Part shown: in pieces, positions 55,393 through 64,000 of the stretch
Layout: the number at the start of each line of letters is the position of its first letter
Position numbering within the stretch: the stretch's first letter is position 1
NCBI RefSeq assembly: GCF_023630705.1
Contig: NZ_JALQEM010000031.1
Coordinates: 124,001-188,000, forward strand
Length of the DNA: 64,000 nucleotides
From: Caballeronia sp. GAFFF1
GTDB lineage: Bacteria > Pseudomonadota > Gammaproteobacteria > Burkholderiales > Burkholderiaceae
Direction of reading: 5' to 3'
Position numbers and translations under genes: made by a program
Notes under the pieces: model-generated
The model's input: only the letters and a program-made list of their open reading frames with translations
The model's database searches: none
What the model was told of the DNA's origin: nothing

Positions 55393-56328
55393 TCATGCCG
55401 TCGCCGACGTGCGCTCGCGACTGACAAGCTGATTGTCCTTGCCTCCGACGAGCCGAGTCAGCGTGATATCGAACTCAATTTCCTTATAGACGTCGTCCTT
55501 CAGACCGAGCGCAGCGCCGCCCGTCTTTTCGACGACGTGAGGAATCAGTTCCTCGCGCGTGGCGTACGCGAAGTCGTCCCAGATCAGCGGGTCGCCTTCG
55601 ATGTTGATCTGCGTGGTCAGCTTACGGAAGTTGTCGCTCGTCACGAAGAAATGAACGTGCGCCGGACGATTGCCATGCCGCGCGAGCACGTTCAGCAACT
55701 GTTGCGTCGAACCGTGAGGCGGGCATCCGTAGCCTACGGGCATGAGCGTGCGGAACTCGTACTTGCCGTCCTCCCCCGTCCGCACAGCGCCACGCAGGTT
55801 GAAGTCACTCTGTGCGCCGGTCGGGTCGAAATGCGAGTAGAAGCCGTTGGAGTTCGCATGCCAGCACTCCACCACTGCATTCGCGACAGGCTTGCCGTCC
55901 GGACCGGTCACGGCGCCGCGAATAACGAGCGGCCCGGCTGCTTCGTCGGGATCGACGTCGATCTTCGCTACCCCGTCGCGCAACGGCGCGCCCGCCACAT
56001 ACAACGGACCTTCGATGGTGCGCGGTGTGCCGCCGTGAATGTCTGAGTGACGGTCCTGCGCATCCATGCGAATGTCGAGAAACTTCTCCAGACCGAGACC
56101 CGCTGCGAGCAAGGCCGCCTCTCCGTCGCGACCGAGCCGGTTGAAGTAGTTCACCCCTGCCCAGATTTCATCGGGCGTCATATCGAGATCGTCGATGGCC
56201 TTGAACAGATCGCTTAGCAGCCGATGAGTGATCTGCTTCGCACGGCCGTCGCCCTCCTCGCTGCCGAGATTGACGGCTGCCGAAAGCAGTTCCTGGACTT
56301 CCTTCGTATCGAAAACTTTGACGCTCAC
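55393..56328 (-). CDS. catA: Catechol 1,2-dioxygenase (copy 2)
   Basis: 311 residues, the same length as copy 1 and aligned without gaps, with iron ligands Tyr164, Tyr200, His224 and His226 kept. Differences cluster in the N-terminal 30 residues and the C-terminal tail. Last gene of the second catB-catC-catA set, 67 nt after catC. Function as for copy 1; it likely serves a different upstream pathway. Confidence 0.96.
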   Translation of the reverse strand: MSVKVFDTKEVQELLSAAVNLGSEEGDGRAKQITHRLLSDLFKAIDDLDMTPDEIWAGVNYFNRLGRDGEAALLAAGLGLEKFLDIRMDAQDRHSDIHGGTPRTIEGPLYVAGAPLRDGVAKIDVDPDEAAGPLVIRGAVTGPDGKPVANAVVECWHANSNGFYSHFDPTGAQSDFNLRGAVRTGEDGKYEFRTLMPVGYGCPPHGSTQQLLNVLARHGNRPAHVHFFVTSDNFRKLTTQINIEGDPLIWDDFAYATREELIPHVVEKTGGAALGLKDDVYKEIEFDITLTRLVGGKDNQLVSRERTSATA

Positions 56329-56395
56329 GATGTTGTCTCCTTGATGTATTGGGGGTACGACGCAGCTTGGCTGTTTTGCGACGCGACGCTCGCAC

Positions 56396-56686
56396 TCACG
56401 CGTCGTCGTCGCGAATGGACGACGGGTGATGGCACAACGGCGTCACTGCGATGCTCATATAGGGGAACAGCGGCAGCGCAGTGAGAATGTCGTGAAGTTC
56501 GGCATTGCTTTGCACGTCGAAGATGCTGAAGTTCGCGTACTCACCCGCAAGGCGCCAGATGTGGCGCCACTTGCCGCTGCGCTGCAGGTCCTGCGAATAA
56601 GCTTTCTCGCGGGCCTTGATTTCGTTTGCGATCTCGGCGGGCATATCCAGCGGAAGTTTCACATCCATGCGCACGTGGAAAAGCAT
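56396..56686 (-). CDS. catC: Muconolactone delta-isomerase (copy 2)
   Basis: 96 residues, differing from copy 1 at scattered positions (MLFHVRMDVKLPLDMPAEIA at the start) and nearly identical at the WRLAGEYANFSIFDVQSNAE core. Full length and intact. Lies 24 nt after catB of the same set. Confidence 0.95.
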   Translation of the reverse strand: MLFHVRMDVKLPLDMPAEIANEIKAREKAYSQDLQRSGKWRHIWRLAGEYANFSIFDVQSNAELHDILTALPLFPYMSIAVTPLCHHPSSIRDDDA

Positions 56687-56710
56687 TGCGTCCTCTCGTC
56701 GGATGTTGGG

Positions 56711-57847
56711 TTACTTGATGACCGCGACATGTCCGTCGCGCGTAAAGCGTTTGATCCGGGCTTCGTCCAGTTCGATGCCGAGACCCGGGCCGCTCGGCAC
56801 GGTGAGCTCGAAGTCGCTGTAATTCAGTGGCTCGACGAGAATCTCCTCGGTGATGAGCAGCGGGCCGAACAGCTCGGTGCCCCATTGCAGATTGGGCAAG
56901 GTCGCGAAGAGCTGTGCCGATGCAATCGTGCTGACCGCGCCTTCCAGCATGGTGCCGCCGTAAAGCTCGATGCCCGCTGCATCGGCAATGGCGGCCACGC
57001 GTTGTCCCGCGAAGAGACCGCCGCTTTGTTCGATCTTGATCGCGAAGACGTCGGCGCCTTCGTGCTTGGCGATCTGGAACGCGCTTTCGGGGCCTTGCAG
57101 CACTTCGTCGGCCATTAGCGCAACGGGGAACCGGCGCATCAGGCGCGCGAGCGCCGCCGTGGATGCAACCGGCTGCTCGACCAACTCGCAGCCGGCATCA
57201 GCGAGCGCGGGAATGGCTCGTGCGGCCTGCGTTTCACTCCAGGCCATGTTGACGTCGACCCGCACGGCCCCGCGATCGCCGAGCGCACGCTTGATGCCGG
57301 CGACATGTTCGATGTCCGCTTCGATCTGCCTTGCGCCGATCTTGAGTTTGAAGATCTTGTGCCGACGACGCTCGAGCATCGTCTCTGCTTCCGCAATGTC
57401 CTTGTTCGTATCGCCCGATGCGAGCGTCCAGGCAACCGGGAGACGATCACGATGACGGCCGCCCAGCAGTTCGCTGACGGGTACGCCAAGGCGCTTTCCC
57501 TGCGCGTCGAGCAGCGCGGTTTCGAGCGCGCTCTTCGAGAAATGATTGACCCGCACCAGCTTGCCGAGGTGAGCCATGAGCGCCTGCACACGCGTCGCAT
57601 CGCGGCCGATGCATGCGGGCGCGAGATACGCATCGGTGGCGAGCTTCATCGACTCGGGGCTTTCCGGACCATACGCCATGCCGGCGATGGTCGTGCCTTC
57701 GCCGATGCCGACGATGCCGTCGCTGCAGAATACCTTCACCAGCATGAGCGTCTGCCCGTGCATGGTGGCGACGGAAAGCTTGTGCGGGCGAATTGTCGGC
57801 AGGTCGACGAGACAGGTTTCGATGCGTTCGATCGTCGCTGAAGTCAT
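56711..57847 (-). CDS. catB: Muconate cycloisomerase (copy 2)
   Basis: 378 residues from ATG 57847 (MTSATIERIE); the frame extends 20 codons further without a better start. Active-site KLK (Lys167, Lys169) and metal ligands in VRVDVNMAW, ELVEQPV and ALMADEVL are intact. Same order catB-catC-catA as copy 1, with longer gaps. First gene of this set, 200 nt downstream of the co-directional porin gene. Confidence 0.95.
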   Translation of the reverse strand: MTSATIERIETCLVDLPTIRPHKLSVATMHGQTLMLVKVFCSDGIVGIGEGTTIAGMAYGPESPESMKLATDAYLAPACIGRDATRVQALMAHLGKLVRVNHFSKSALETALLDAQGKRLGVPVSELLGGRHRDRLPVAWTLASGDTNKDIAEAETMLERRRHKIFKLKIGARQIEADIEHVAGIKRALGDRGAVRVDVNMAWSETQAARAIPALADAGCELVEQPVASTAALARLMRRFPVALMADEVLQGPESAFQIAKHEGADVFAIKIEQSGGLFAGQRVAAIADAAGIELYGGTMLEGAVSTIASAQLFATLPNLQWGTELFGPLLITEEILVEPLNYSDFELTVPSGPGLGIELDEARIKRFTRDGHVAVIK

Positions 57848-58047
57848 GGCGATAGGTTCGATAAGTGCAAACGAGTGACGCGGGCGCTGTGCAGGCTCGC
57901 CGCGCACACTCGCTCATTGCGGCCGGTGCAAGTTCGATGCGAGTTCGAGGACAAATTAATTCGCCAGCGTGCAAGCGTCAAATAGATCAAATGTCGCCTG
58001 CGTCATCCACGAAATGAATGACGCGTCGGCGCGAATGCCGGTTCCCT

Positions 58048-59265
58048 TCAGAACTTGTGGCGGATGCCCACGCGGACTGTGGTTTGACGATCACTCGTGG
58101 ACGGCGTGAGATTGTTGATTGCCGCAACGGCCGCCGCGCCGGTGGAGTCGGTACCGGATGCCTTCTGGTGGACGCCGATCACATAAACGTCAGTGCGCTT
58201 CGACAGGAAGTAGTCGGCGCCGAGCGCGCCCTGGTAATACTTCGCGCCCGGGTTGTTACCGGTGGCCGAATCGACGTCGCCGCCGTTCGTGTAGTCGAAC
58301 GCCGCGCCGAGCACGAGCGCGGGTGTCAGTTGATACTTGAAGTTCACTTCCACGTTGTTGAAGATTGCATTGCCGGCATAGCCGCGCGGATTGGGTCCGG
58401 AGTTCACCGTATCGCCGAGGTTCTTGAACTGCACGTTAGAGTATGTCGCACCCAGCGTCGCCGCGCCAAATGCGTACGCCGCGCCAGCCGCGACGATTTG
58501 ATACGTCCGCGCCGACGCGTAGCCGCTATATACCGGCGACGAAATGAAGTTCGCGCTCGCGGTGGGCGGCGTACTCGCACCGTTGTCACCGAAGAAGCCG
58601 ACGTTCGGGTTGCGCGCGTTCAGATAAGCGACGCCCAGCGTAAGCGGTCCGTTCGCATAGCCCGCTCCAAGGGACCACAGCTGGTTGCGTGAAACCGCCC
58701 CTGCCACGCCACCCAGGCTGTAGACGCCGCCGAACGTTATTCCGTAGTATGCCTTACTAACGAATTTGATCGCGTTGTTCACGCGATATGCGTTGTTGAG
58801 GTTGTCCAGATCGCCTGGATGCGCGCCGATATATCCCGCCCACTGGGTCCCGGACTCGAACGGGCCCACATAGTCGACGGCCGAATCGTATTGACGACCG
58901 AGCAACACGGTGCCCAAAGCACTGGACAAGCCCACATACGCCTGGCGACCGAACATCAGACCCTGGGTGCTGCCGCGATTCTTTTGCGCAAGCGAGCCGT
59001 TGTTGAGATCGAAGCCGTTCTCGAGTACGAACAGTGCAGCGAGCCCGCCACCTAGCTCTTCCCTACCCCTCAGCCCCCAGCGGCTTGCCTGCATGACGCC
59101 GCTCGACAAATTGTAGAGATTGTGACCGCCCGAGTTCGAGGTCCAGTTGAAGCCATCGTCGACGATGCCGTACAGCGTCACCGCGCTTTGTGCCTGCGCC
59201 GTGCCTGCAACTGCGAGCAGCGCGAGAGAAGTTGCCAAGGCGAGTCTCATACGTGCGTATTCCAT
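58048..59265 (-). CDS. Gram-negative general porin (Burkholderia type)
   Basis: 405 residues from ATG 59265; an ATG five codons later (59250) is also possible. Signal peptide ends AQA-QS, then SAVTLYGIVDDGFNWTSNSG and the porin signature GLRGREELGGGLAALFVLENG, and the C-terminal strand TTVRVGIRHKF with terminal Phe. A 16-strand trimeric outer-membrane pore. Placed between the second cat set and a divergent aromatic-uptake operon, it may help entry of the substrate. Confidence 0.93.
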   Translation of the reverse strand: MEYARMRLALATSLALLAVAGTAQAQSAVTLYGIVDDGFNWTSNSGGHNLYNLSSGVMQASRWGLRGREELGGGLAALFVLENGFDLNNGSLAQKNRGSTQGLMFGRQAYVGLSSALGTVLLGRQYDSAVDYVGPFESGTQWAGYIGAHPGDLDNLNNAYRVNNAIKFVSKAYYGITFGGVYSLGGVAGAVSRNQLWSLGAGYANGPLTLGVAYLNARNPNVGFFGDNGASTPPTASANFISSPVYSGYASARTYQIVAAGAAYAFGAATLGATYSNVQFKNLGDTVNSGPNPRGYAGNAIFNNVEVNFKYQLTPALVLGAAFDYTNGGDVDSATGNNPGAKYYQGALGADYFLSKRTDVYVIGVHQKASGTDSTGAAAVAAINNLTPSTSDRQTTVRVGIRHKF

Positions 59266-59571
59266 GCGAGTGGTTCTGTTGAATGACGCAATGAAGGCTC
59301 ATTGCGGGGTTGACGGGATGCGCCACGCAGTCTGCGGTCGCCCGTTCCACACGGCAAATAAACCAAAAGCATGACCGGCGATAAGCGCGATCGATATGTC
59401 ATTCAAAGCAAGGGTTATTACGTACGGCACGCGAAGCACATGCATCAGATTCATGTCGTGCATTTTTGTCTCGAATTTGACCGCGGTTATCGACGCTCAT
59501 ATCGTGGGCACATCGCATCGATACCATTCGCGCCGCTTCTTGAGCATCAGGGAAGCGGGAACCATCACCTC
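59266..59571. other. Divergent promoter region between porin and transporter genes
   Basis: About 300 bases with no supported gene; the frame that runs from 59371 into the transporter has no signal or ribosome site before 59572. AT-richer parts near 59345-59420 and 59455-59480 likely hold the two promoters. Confidence 0.45.
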
Positions 59572-60939
59572 ATGTCTTCCCCCACCATGAACCCTGAAGC
59601 TCTGAATTCCGATCTGGGCACGCTCGCTCAAAGCCGAGCGGCCCGTCGTCCAAGCAACGTGCGCCGTGCGGTCACGACTGCAGTACTCGGCCAGATCCTC
59701 GAGTGGTACGACTTCTTTCTGTATGGAACGGCTGCGGCGCTCGTCTTCGGCAAGCTGTTCTTTCCGGTCGGCACTGATCCGCTCACGGGCACCATCGCCG
59801 CATTCGGCGGCTTCACCGTCGGCTTCATCGCGCGACCCATCGGCGGCGTACTATGCGGGCATATCGGCGACCGCTACGGTCGCAAGGCCGTGATGATGCT
59901 TACCCTGCTCACGATGGGCACCGCTACGGTCCTGATGGGCGTTTTGCCAACGTATCAGCAGGTCGGCATTGCGGCGCCCGTGATGCTGGTTCTGCTGCGC
60001 ATTCTTCAGGGACTGGCCGCCGGCGGAGAATGGAGCGGCAGTATCTTGCTGATCCACGAGAACGCGCCGCAATCAAGGCGCGGGGCGCTCGCGGCATGGA
60101 GTCCGTGCGGCGCGGCACTCGGCTTCGTCCTCTCCACCGGTGCATTTCTTCTGGTGCAGAACCTGCCGGCGGGCGACTTTCAAAGTTGGGGATGGCGCCT
60201 TCCGTTTCTCGCAAGCGCTGCACTCGTTCTTCTCGGCTTGTGGATGCGCCGCTCGGTCGGAGAAAGCGCCGCGTTCGCCGAAGTCAAGGCGACGCGCCAC
60301 GAGAGCCGCATGCCTGTCATCGAAGTGCTGCGCCAATGTCCGCGCGAAGTGCTCACCGTGTTCGGCCTGCGCTTCGGCGAGGGCGCGGCGTCCTACCTTT
60401 TCTTCGCGTTCTCGATCGCATATGGGCAGTTTCTCGGCATCAAGTCGAGCTGGATCCTCAGCGGTCTGTGCATTTCGATGCTGCTCATGATCCCCGTGTC
60501 GCTCTTCTTCGGCTGGATGACCGACAAGGTCGGACGCAAACCCGTGTATCTCGCCGGCGCTATCGCCATCGTGCTCGTCGCATGGCCGTATTTCGCGCTG
60601 CTCGGCTCGGGCGAATACTGGAAGGTAGTCGCGGCGCTCGTTCTCGCGAACAGCATCACGCTCGGCATTCTCGAAGGCGCGCAGCCCGCGTTCATTAGCG
60701 AGATGTTGCCGGTGCATCTGCGTTTCTCCGGCCTTGGTATCGGTCGGGAAGTCTCTTCCGTGCTCGGCGGCGGCCTCTCGCCGATGATCGCCACCGCGCT
60801 GCTCGCCCACTATCACAGCGCCGTGCCCGTCGCCATCTACCTTGGCGTACTGGGCCTCATCACCGTCGCCGCCACGTTGATCGCACGCGAGACGTATCCC
60901 AAAGCGATGCGCGCCGCTCATCGTCGCCAGCCCGAATGA
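59572..60939 (+). CDS. MHS-family metabolite:H+ symporter
   Basis: 455 residues from ATG 59572 (MSSPTMNPEA); Met at 59587 is possible. Twelve helices with the family marks GQILEWYDFFLYGTAAALVF, RPIGGVLCGHIGDRYGRK and RILQGLAAGGEWSGSILL. Relatives import shikimate, alpha-ketoglutarate, proline betaine or aromatic acids with protons. First gene of an operon with a flavin monooxygenase (32 nt later), so an aromatic acid is the likely substrate. Confidence 0.92.
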   Translation: MSSPTMNPEALNSDLGTLAQSRAARRPSNVRRAVTTAVLGQILEWYDFFLYGTAAALVFGKLFFPVGTDPLTGTIAAFGGFTVGFIARPIGGVLCGHIGDRYGRKAVMMLTLLTMGTATVLMGVLPTYQQVGIAAPVMLVLLRILQGLAAGGEWSGSILLIHENAPQSRRGALAAWSPCGAALGFVLSTGAFLLVQNLPAGDFQSWGWRLPFLASAALVLLGLWMRRSVGESAAFAEVKATRHESRMPVIEVLRQCPREVLTVFGLRFGEGAASYLFFAFSIAYGQFLGIKSSWILSGLCISMLLMIPVSLFFGWMTDKVGRKPVYLAGAIAIVLVAWPYFALLGSGEYWKVVAALVLANSITLGILEGAQPAFISEMLPVHLRFSGLGIGREVSSVLGGGLSPMIATALLAHYHSAVPVAIYLGVLGLITVAATLIARETYPKAMRAAHRRQPE

Positions 60940-60971
60940 CATCGACACACATCGACCGAGAGGTATCCCCT

Positions 60972-62162
60972 ATGCAAGCCCTTCAAAGCGAAGCCATCAT
61001 CGATTCGCAAAACGACTATCCCGAGTACGCCGGACCGCTGCCGCTCGATGCGCTGATCGAGGAAGTCGAGCGCCGCCGCGACGAATTCGACGCCCTGTCT
61101 CACGTGCCGCGCGATATGGTCGGCAAGATGAAGCGCGCGGGCATCTTCCGCGCGAGCACGCCCAAACGTTTCGGCGGCGACGCGCTTCCGCCAGCGCGCT
61201 TCCTCGAAATCCTGGAACGCATCGCGATCGCGGACGGTTCGACCGCATGGGTCGCGGCGTTCGGCTCCGCCAACACGTATCTCGCCTCGCTGCCAGTCGA
61301 GACGCAGGCGCAGATCTATGCGACCGGTCCCGATCAGGTTTTCGCGGGCGGGCTGTATCCGCTGCAGAAGGCCCAACGTGCGCCCGGCGGCTTCCTCGTA
61401 TCGGGACAGTGGCGCTTCGCGAGCGGCTGTAAGGGGGCGGACTGGATCGGCGTCGGAATCGGCGGCGCACCCGCCGGCGCGGACGACAAGAACGCGGGCA
61501 AGCCCTTTACTGCCGTCTTCCCCGCGAGCGAAGTCGAGATCGTCGATAACTGGAACGTGGTCGGCATGCAGGGCACGGGCAGTCACGATCTGCGTCTCAA
61601 AGACAAATACGTCGAGGAGCAATGGACTTTCGTGCGCGGCGGCACGCCGCTTATCGATGAACCGTTGTATCGGTATCCCGCCGTCGCCTATCAGGCGCAG
61701 GTGCATGCCGCGGTCAACATCGGCCTGGCGCGCGCTGCACTCGACCTGCTGGCGGGGATGTCCGGAGTAACGAAGACCACGACCGGCGCGCCGCGTCTTG
61801 CCGATCGCGCCTACTATCGTTCGGGGCTCGCGCAGGCGGAAGCACAACTGCGCAGCGCGCGGGCTTTCTTCTTCGAGTCCGCGGAAGCATCGTGGCGCAC
61901 GGTGCTCGCGGGCGATCCGGTGCTGCCCGCAGAAGCCAACCTGTTGCGTCTGTCCGCGACGCATGCGGCTCACACCTGCGCCGATATCGTGATGCAGGCG
62001 TACAAGATGGCGGGCATCGGCGCGATCTATCGCGAGAACCGGATGCAACGTCTGGTACGCGATTCGATCGTCGTCACGCAACACGCGTTCCTCGGCGAAG
62101 GCAACTACGACGCATCGGGCGCGATCTTCGTCGGCATTCCGCCCGTCACGCCGTATCCCTGA
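60972..62162 (+). CDS. Acyl-CoA-dehydrogenase-fold flavin-dependent monooxygenase
   Basis: 396 residues from ATG 60972 with a GAGAGG site; the frame opens at 60936. The whole protein follows the acyl-CoA dehydrogenase fold of group D monooxygenases (HpaH-C2, IacA-like): GIFRASTPKRFGGDALPP, IADGSTAWVAAFGSANTYL, GQWRFASGCKGADWIGVGIG, MAGIGAIYRENRMQRLVRDS. Such enzymes use reduced flavin from a separate reductase, present as the next gene. Substrates in the family include hydroxyphenylacetate, indole-acetate and other aromatics. Nearness to catBCA copy 2 suggests the product leads to catechol. Confidence 0.85.
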   Translation: MQALQSEAIIDSQNDYPEYAGPLPLDALIEEVERRRDEFDALSHVPRDMVGKMKRAGIFRASTPKRFGGDALPPARFLEILERIAIADGSTAWVAAFGSANTYLASLPVETQAQIYATGPDQVFAGGLYPLQKAQRAPGGFLVSGQWRFASGCKGADWIGVGIGGAPAGADDKNAGKPFTAVFPASEVEIVDNWNVVGMQGTGSHDLRLKDKYVEEQWTFVRGGTPLIDEPLYRYPAVAYQAQVHAAVNIGLARAALDLLAGMSGVTKTTTGAPRLADRAYYRSGLAQAEAQLRSARAFFFESAEASWRTVLAGDPVLPAEANLLRLSATHAAHTCADIVMQAYKMAGIGAIYRENRMQRLVRDSIVVTQHAFLGEGNYDASGAIFVGIPPVTPYP

Positions 62163-62190
62163 ACCAGCGAACCCTGAAAGGACATCAGCC

Positions 62191-62706
62191 ATGACTCACG
62201 ATCAAGCGCGCGCGCAGTTTCGCAACGCAATGGCCTCGCTCGGCGCGGCCGTCAACGTCATCACGACCGACGGCCCGCACGGACGCTGCGGTATCACCGC
62301 AAGCGCCGTATGTTCGGTGACCGACACGCCACCGACGATGGTCGTCTGCATCAATCAGTCGAGCTACGTTCACGACGTGTTGCTCAATAACGGCCGAGCC
62401 TGCATCAACGTGCTGGGCGCGCACGCGCAGCAACTGGCGCGCGTGTTCGCCGGCATGGATGGTTGCTCGATGGACGAACGCTTTGCGCGCTGCGGCTCGC
62501 GGCCGGGCGCACTGCAACTTCCCGTGCTCGACGATGCGATCGCGAGTCTCGAAGGCCGTATCGTGGACAGCAAGAAGGTCGGTTCGCATTCGGTGCTTTT
62601 CGTGCAAGTCGATCACATCGGCCTATGCGAAGACGGCGATGGCCTCGTGTATTTCGGCCGGCAGTTTCATCGGCTCGCGCGCGCCGCATCCTGCGAGGCG
62701 GCGTGA
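62191..62706 (+). CDS. Flavin reductase component (HpaC/RutF type)
   Basis: 171 residues, one flavin reductase domain: FRNAMASLGAAVNVITTDGP, GITASAVCSVTDTPPTMVVCI and GRIVDSKKVGSHSVLFVQV, typical of NAD(P)H:FMN/FAD reductases that feed two-component monooxygenases. It lies 28 nt after the monooxygenase gene and should supply its reduced flavin. Length is normal for the family. Confidence 0.9.
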   Translation: MTHDQARAQFRNAMASLGAAVNVITTDGPHGRCGITASAVCSVTDTPPTMVVCINQSSYVHDVLLNNGRACINVLGAHAQQLARVFAGMDGCSMDERFARCGSRPGALQLPVLDDAIASLEGRIVDSKKVGSHSVLFVQVDHIGLCEDGDGLVYFGRQFHRLARAASCEAA

Positions 62707-62708
62707 CG

Positions 62709-63383
62709 ATGCAAGTCTGCCTGTTTCTGATAGGTGCGAGCGGACAAGAATCGCTGCTTGAGATTGCGCCGTTGCAGGACATCGAAGGCTTGCGCAAATT
62801 GATCGTGCACGAGCCGATCACCCAACGCGTCGATCCGCGCATTGCGCCCGCTACCGATGCGCCCTCGTGCGTCCTGCAACTCTATTTCGATGAACTGGCC
62901 ACCCTCGAAGCAGCCGCAAGCCGCGACGGCCCTATTCACCGCGCACTGCAAGCACAGTCGTTATGTGAGCGCTTCACGCAGCAAGTCATGGCGGTGCGAG
63001 CCCTCGTGTCGACCACGCCGGGTCGCGAAACGCGCGTGCAGCGGTGTACGTATCTCGTCGGGTACGAAGGCCCGGCCGAAGACTTCGACACATGGCTCGC
63101 GCATTACCTGCAACATCACGCGCCGCTGATGTCGACTTTACCCGCACTGCGCGAGCTGGAAATTTATACACGCATCGAGTGCACCATCGGCTTACCTTGC
63201 GCGCGTGTAAATGCGATGCAGCGTAACAAGGTCGTATTCGTCGATGCGTCCGCGCTCGCCGATGCGCTGGCTTCGCCAGTGCGCGACCTGATGCGCCGCG
63301 ATTTTCATGCTTTGCCACCCTATCAAGGAGGCACGCCGCATTTTGCAATGCGCAGCACATACGGTAACCTCGCCACACATTGA
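62709..63383 (+). CDS. Paired alpha/beta-barrel (EthD-like) protein of the monooxygenase operon
   Basis: 224 residues from ATG 62709, two bases after the reductase stop. It reads as two ferredoxin-like halves; the second half YLVGYEGPAEDFDTWLAHYL and HHAPLMSTLPALRELEIYTR resembles EthD-type proteins, which act on or bind small aromatic or quinone intermediates. No catalytic residues are clear. It may handle the unstable product of the monooxygenase. The family link is moderate. Confidence 0.6.
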   Translation: MQVCLFLIGASGQESLLEIAPLQDIEGLRKLIVHEPITQRVDPRIAPATDAPSCVLQLYFDELATLEAAASRDGPIHRALQAQSLCERFTQQVMAVRALVSTTPGRETRVQRCTYLVGYEGPAEDFDTWLAHYLQHHAPLMSTLPALRELEIYTRIECTIGLPCARVNAMQRNKVVFVDASALADALASPVRDLMRRDFHALPPYQGGTPHFAMRSTYGNLATH

Positions 63384-63425
63384 TCGCTGCATGGCGGACC
63401 ATGCGCTCGTTCGTGAGTGAACCGT

Positions 63426-64000
63426 ATGACGAAGCTGAACGTCGGTCTCGCCGATCTGAACCTGCTGCGCGTGTTCCTCGCCATCTGGGACCTGCGCAGC
63501 CTCACTGCCGCCGGCGACCGTCTCCAGTTAACGCAGCCAGCAGTCAGTCACGCGCTGCGGCGCTTACGCACCATCTTCGATGATCCGCTCTTCGTGCGCA
63601 CGCCTACCGGCATGGTGCCGACCGATGCGGCGCACCGGTTGTACCCGCCGCTCGCGCAGGCTTTGTCGATCATCAACGAGGCGGTCCAGCAGCTTGCCAA
63701 GTTCGATCCTTCGACGGCACGGCGCGTCTTTCGCATCTCGATGTCGGACATGTCGGAGTTCTTTTTTCTGCCACCGCTGCTGTCCTTGCTCGACCGCGAG
63801 GCCCGCGGCATTCGCATCGAAGTCGTCAACCTTCCGGTGGAATCCGTGAGCGCAGCCATGCGCGCCGGGGAGATCGATCTTGCGCTGGGCTACGTGCCGG
63901 GCCTCGACGCGGGGTGCATGAGCCAAACCTTATTCGTCGACGAGCATGTCTGCGTGGTGCGCGCCGATCATCCGTTAGGCAAGTCGCGGCCCACGCGCGA
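63426..64000 (+). CDS. LysR-family regulator, NahR/NodD-like (partial)
   Basis: The frame from ATG 63426 is open to the right edge (191 residues seen). N-terminal helix-turn-helix SLTAAGDRLQLTQPAVSHAL followed by DPLFVRTPTGMVPTDAA, the NahR/NodD/LinR subgroup that often controls aromatic breakdown, then the start of the effector domain (FRISMSDMSEFFFLPPLLS). It follows the monooxygenase operon by 42 nt in the same direction and probably regulates it and perhaps the second cat set. Confidence 0.9.
   Translation, partial: MTKLNVGLADLNLLRVFLAIWDLRSLTAAGDRLQLTQPAVSHALRRLRTIFDDPLFVRTPTGMVPTDAAHRLYPPLAQALSIINEAVQQLAKFDPSTARRVFRISMSDMSEFFFLPPLLSLLDREARGIRIEVVNLPVESVSAAMRAGEIDLALGYVPGLDAGCMSQTLFVDEHVCVVRADHPLGKSRPTR

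Overview
The window is high-GC DNA with the gene content and codon use of a beta-proteobacterium of the Burkholderia sensu lato group (Paraburkholderia or Caballeronia-like). Supporting signs are the DUF4148 small secreted proteins, a Burkholderia-type general porin, AndAcAdAbAa-type anthranilate dioxygenase genes, many LysR/AraC/LacI regulators, and an ESPR-type autotransporter. The genus is inferred from gene style; no rRNA or tRNA gene was seen in the window.

Layout. 1-5.8 kb: end of a class V aminotransferase, a DUF2244 remnant, two tiny hydrophilic proteins, a DUF4148 protein, a ClpC/ClpK-type AAA+ unfoldase and a CPBP membrane protease homologue. 5.8-11.3 kb: a Tat-type glycoside hydrolase lipoprotein and an EmrA-EmrB-OprM-like efflux operon preceded by two identical 12-bp palindromes. 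11.6-19.7 kb: a GGDEF cyclase, DUF4142 and DUF4148 proteins, a class II aldolase plus MFS transporter with a convergent LysR, a second glycoside hydrolase lipoprotein and a PAP2 phosphatase. 19.9-29.8 kb: hybrid histidine kinase, O-methyltransferase, LysE exporter, HTH-GAF protein, chemoreceptor, GGDEF-EAL protein and an internally deleted flavohemoglobin gene. 29.8-33.9 kb: glucarate catabolism (gudD, a frameshifted gudP) with a divergent LacI/GntR-type repressor and a good operator match. 33.9-40.9 kb: a seven-gene anthranilate-to-muconolactone operon, andAc-andAd-andAb-andAa-catB-catC-catA, with divergent andR. 41-45.6 kb: a YtfQ-YtfR-YtfT-YjfF-type sugar ABC importer. 45.9-53.4 kb: a small cysteine-rich secreted protein, then a tight cluster of autotransporter, TPR protein, GT9/GT41-like glycosyltransferase and lipoprotein hydrolase. 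53.4-55.3 kb: a decayed stretch holding a glycogen phosphorylase pseudogene. 55.4-64 kb: a second catB-catC-catA set, a porin, and a divergent operon of an MHS-family transporter, an acyl-CoA-dehydrogenase-like monooxygenase, a flavin reductase and a paired-barrel protein, ending in a partial LysR gene.

How it fits together. The anthranilate operon opens the ring of anthranilate to catechol and carries it through ortho cleavage to 3-oxoadipate enol-lactone. The second cat set sits next to a two-component flavin monooxygenase operon with its own permease and porin, so it probably serves another aromatic substrate that also ends in catechol; the substrate is not readable from sequence. The autotransporter cluster looks like a surface protein with dedicated partner enzymes, possibly including a glycosyltransferase acting on it. 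Several genes are broken (DUF2244, hmp, gudP, glgP), two of them by large internal deletions, which suggests an accessory replicon or a genome under reduction.
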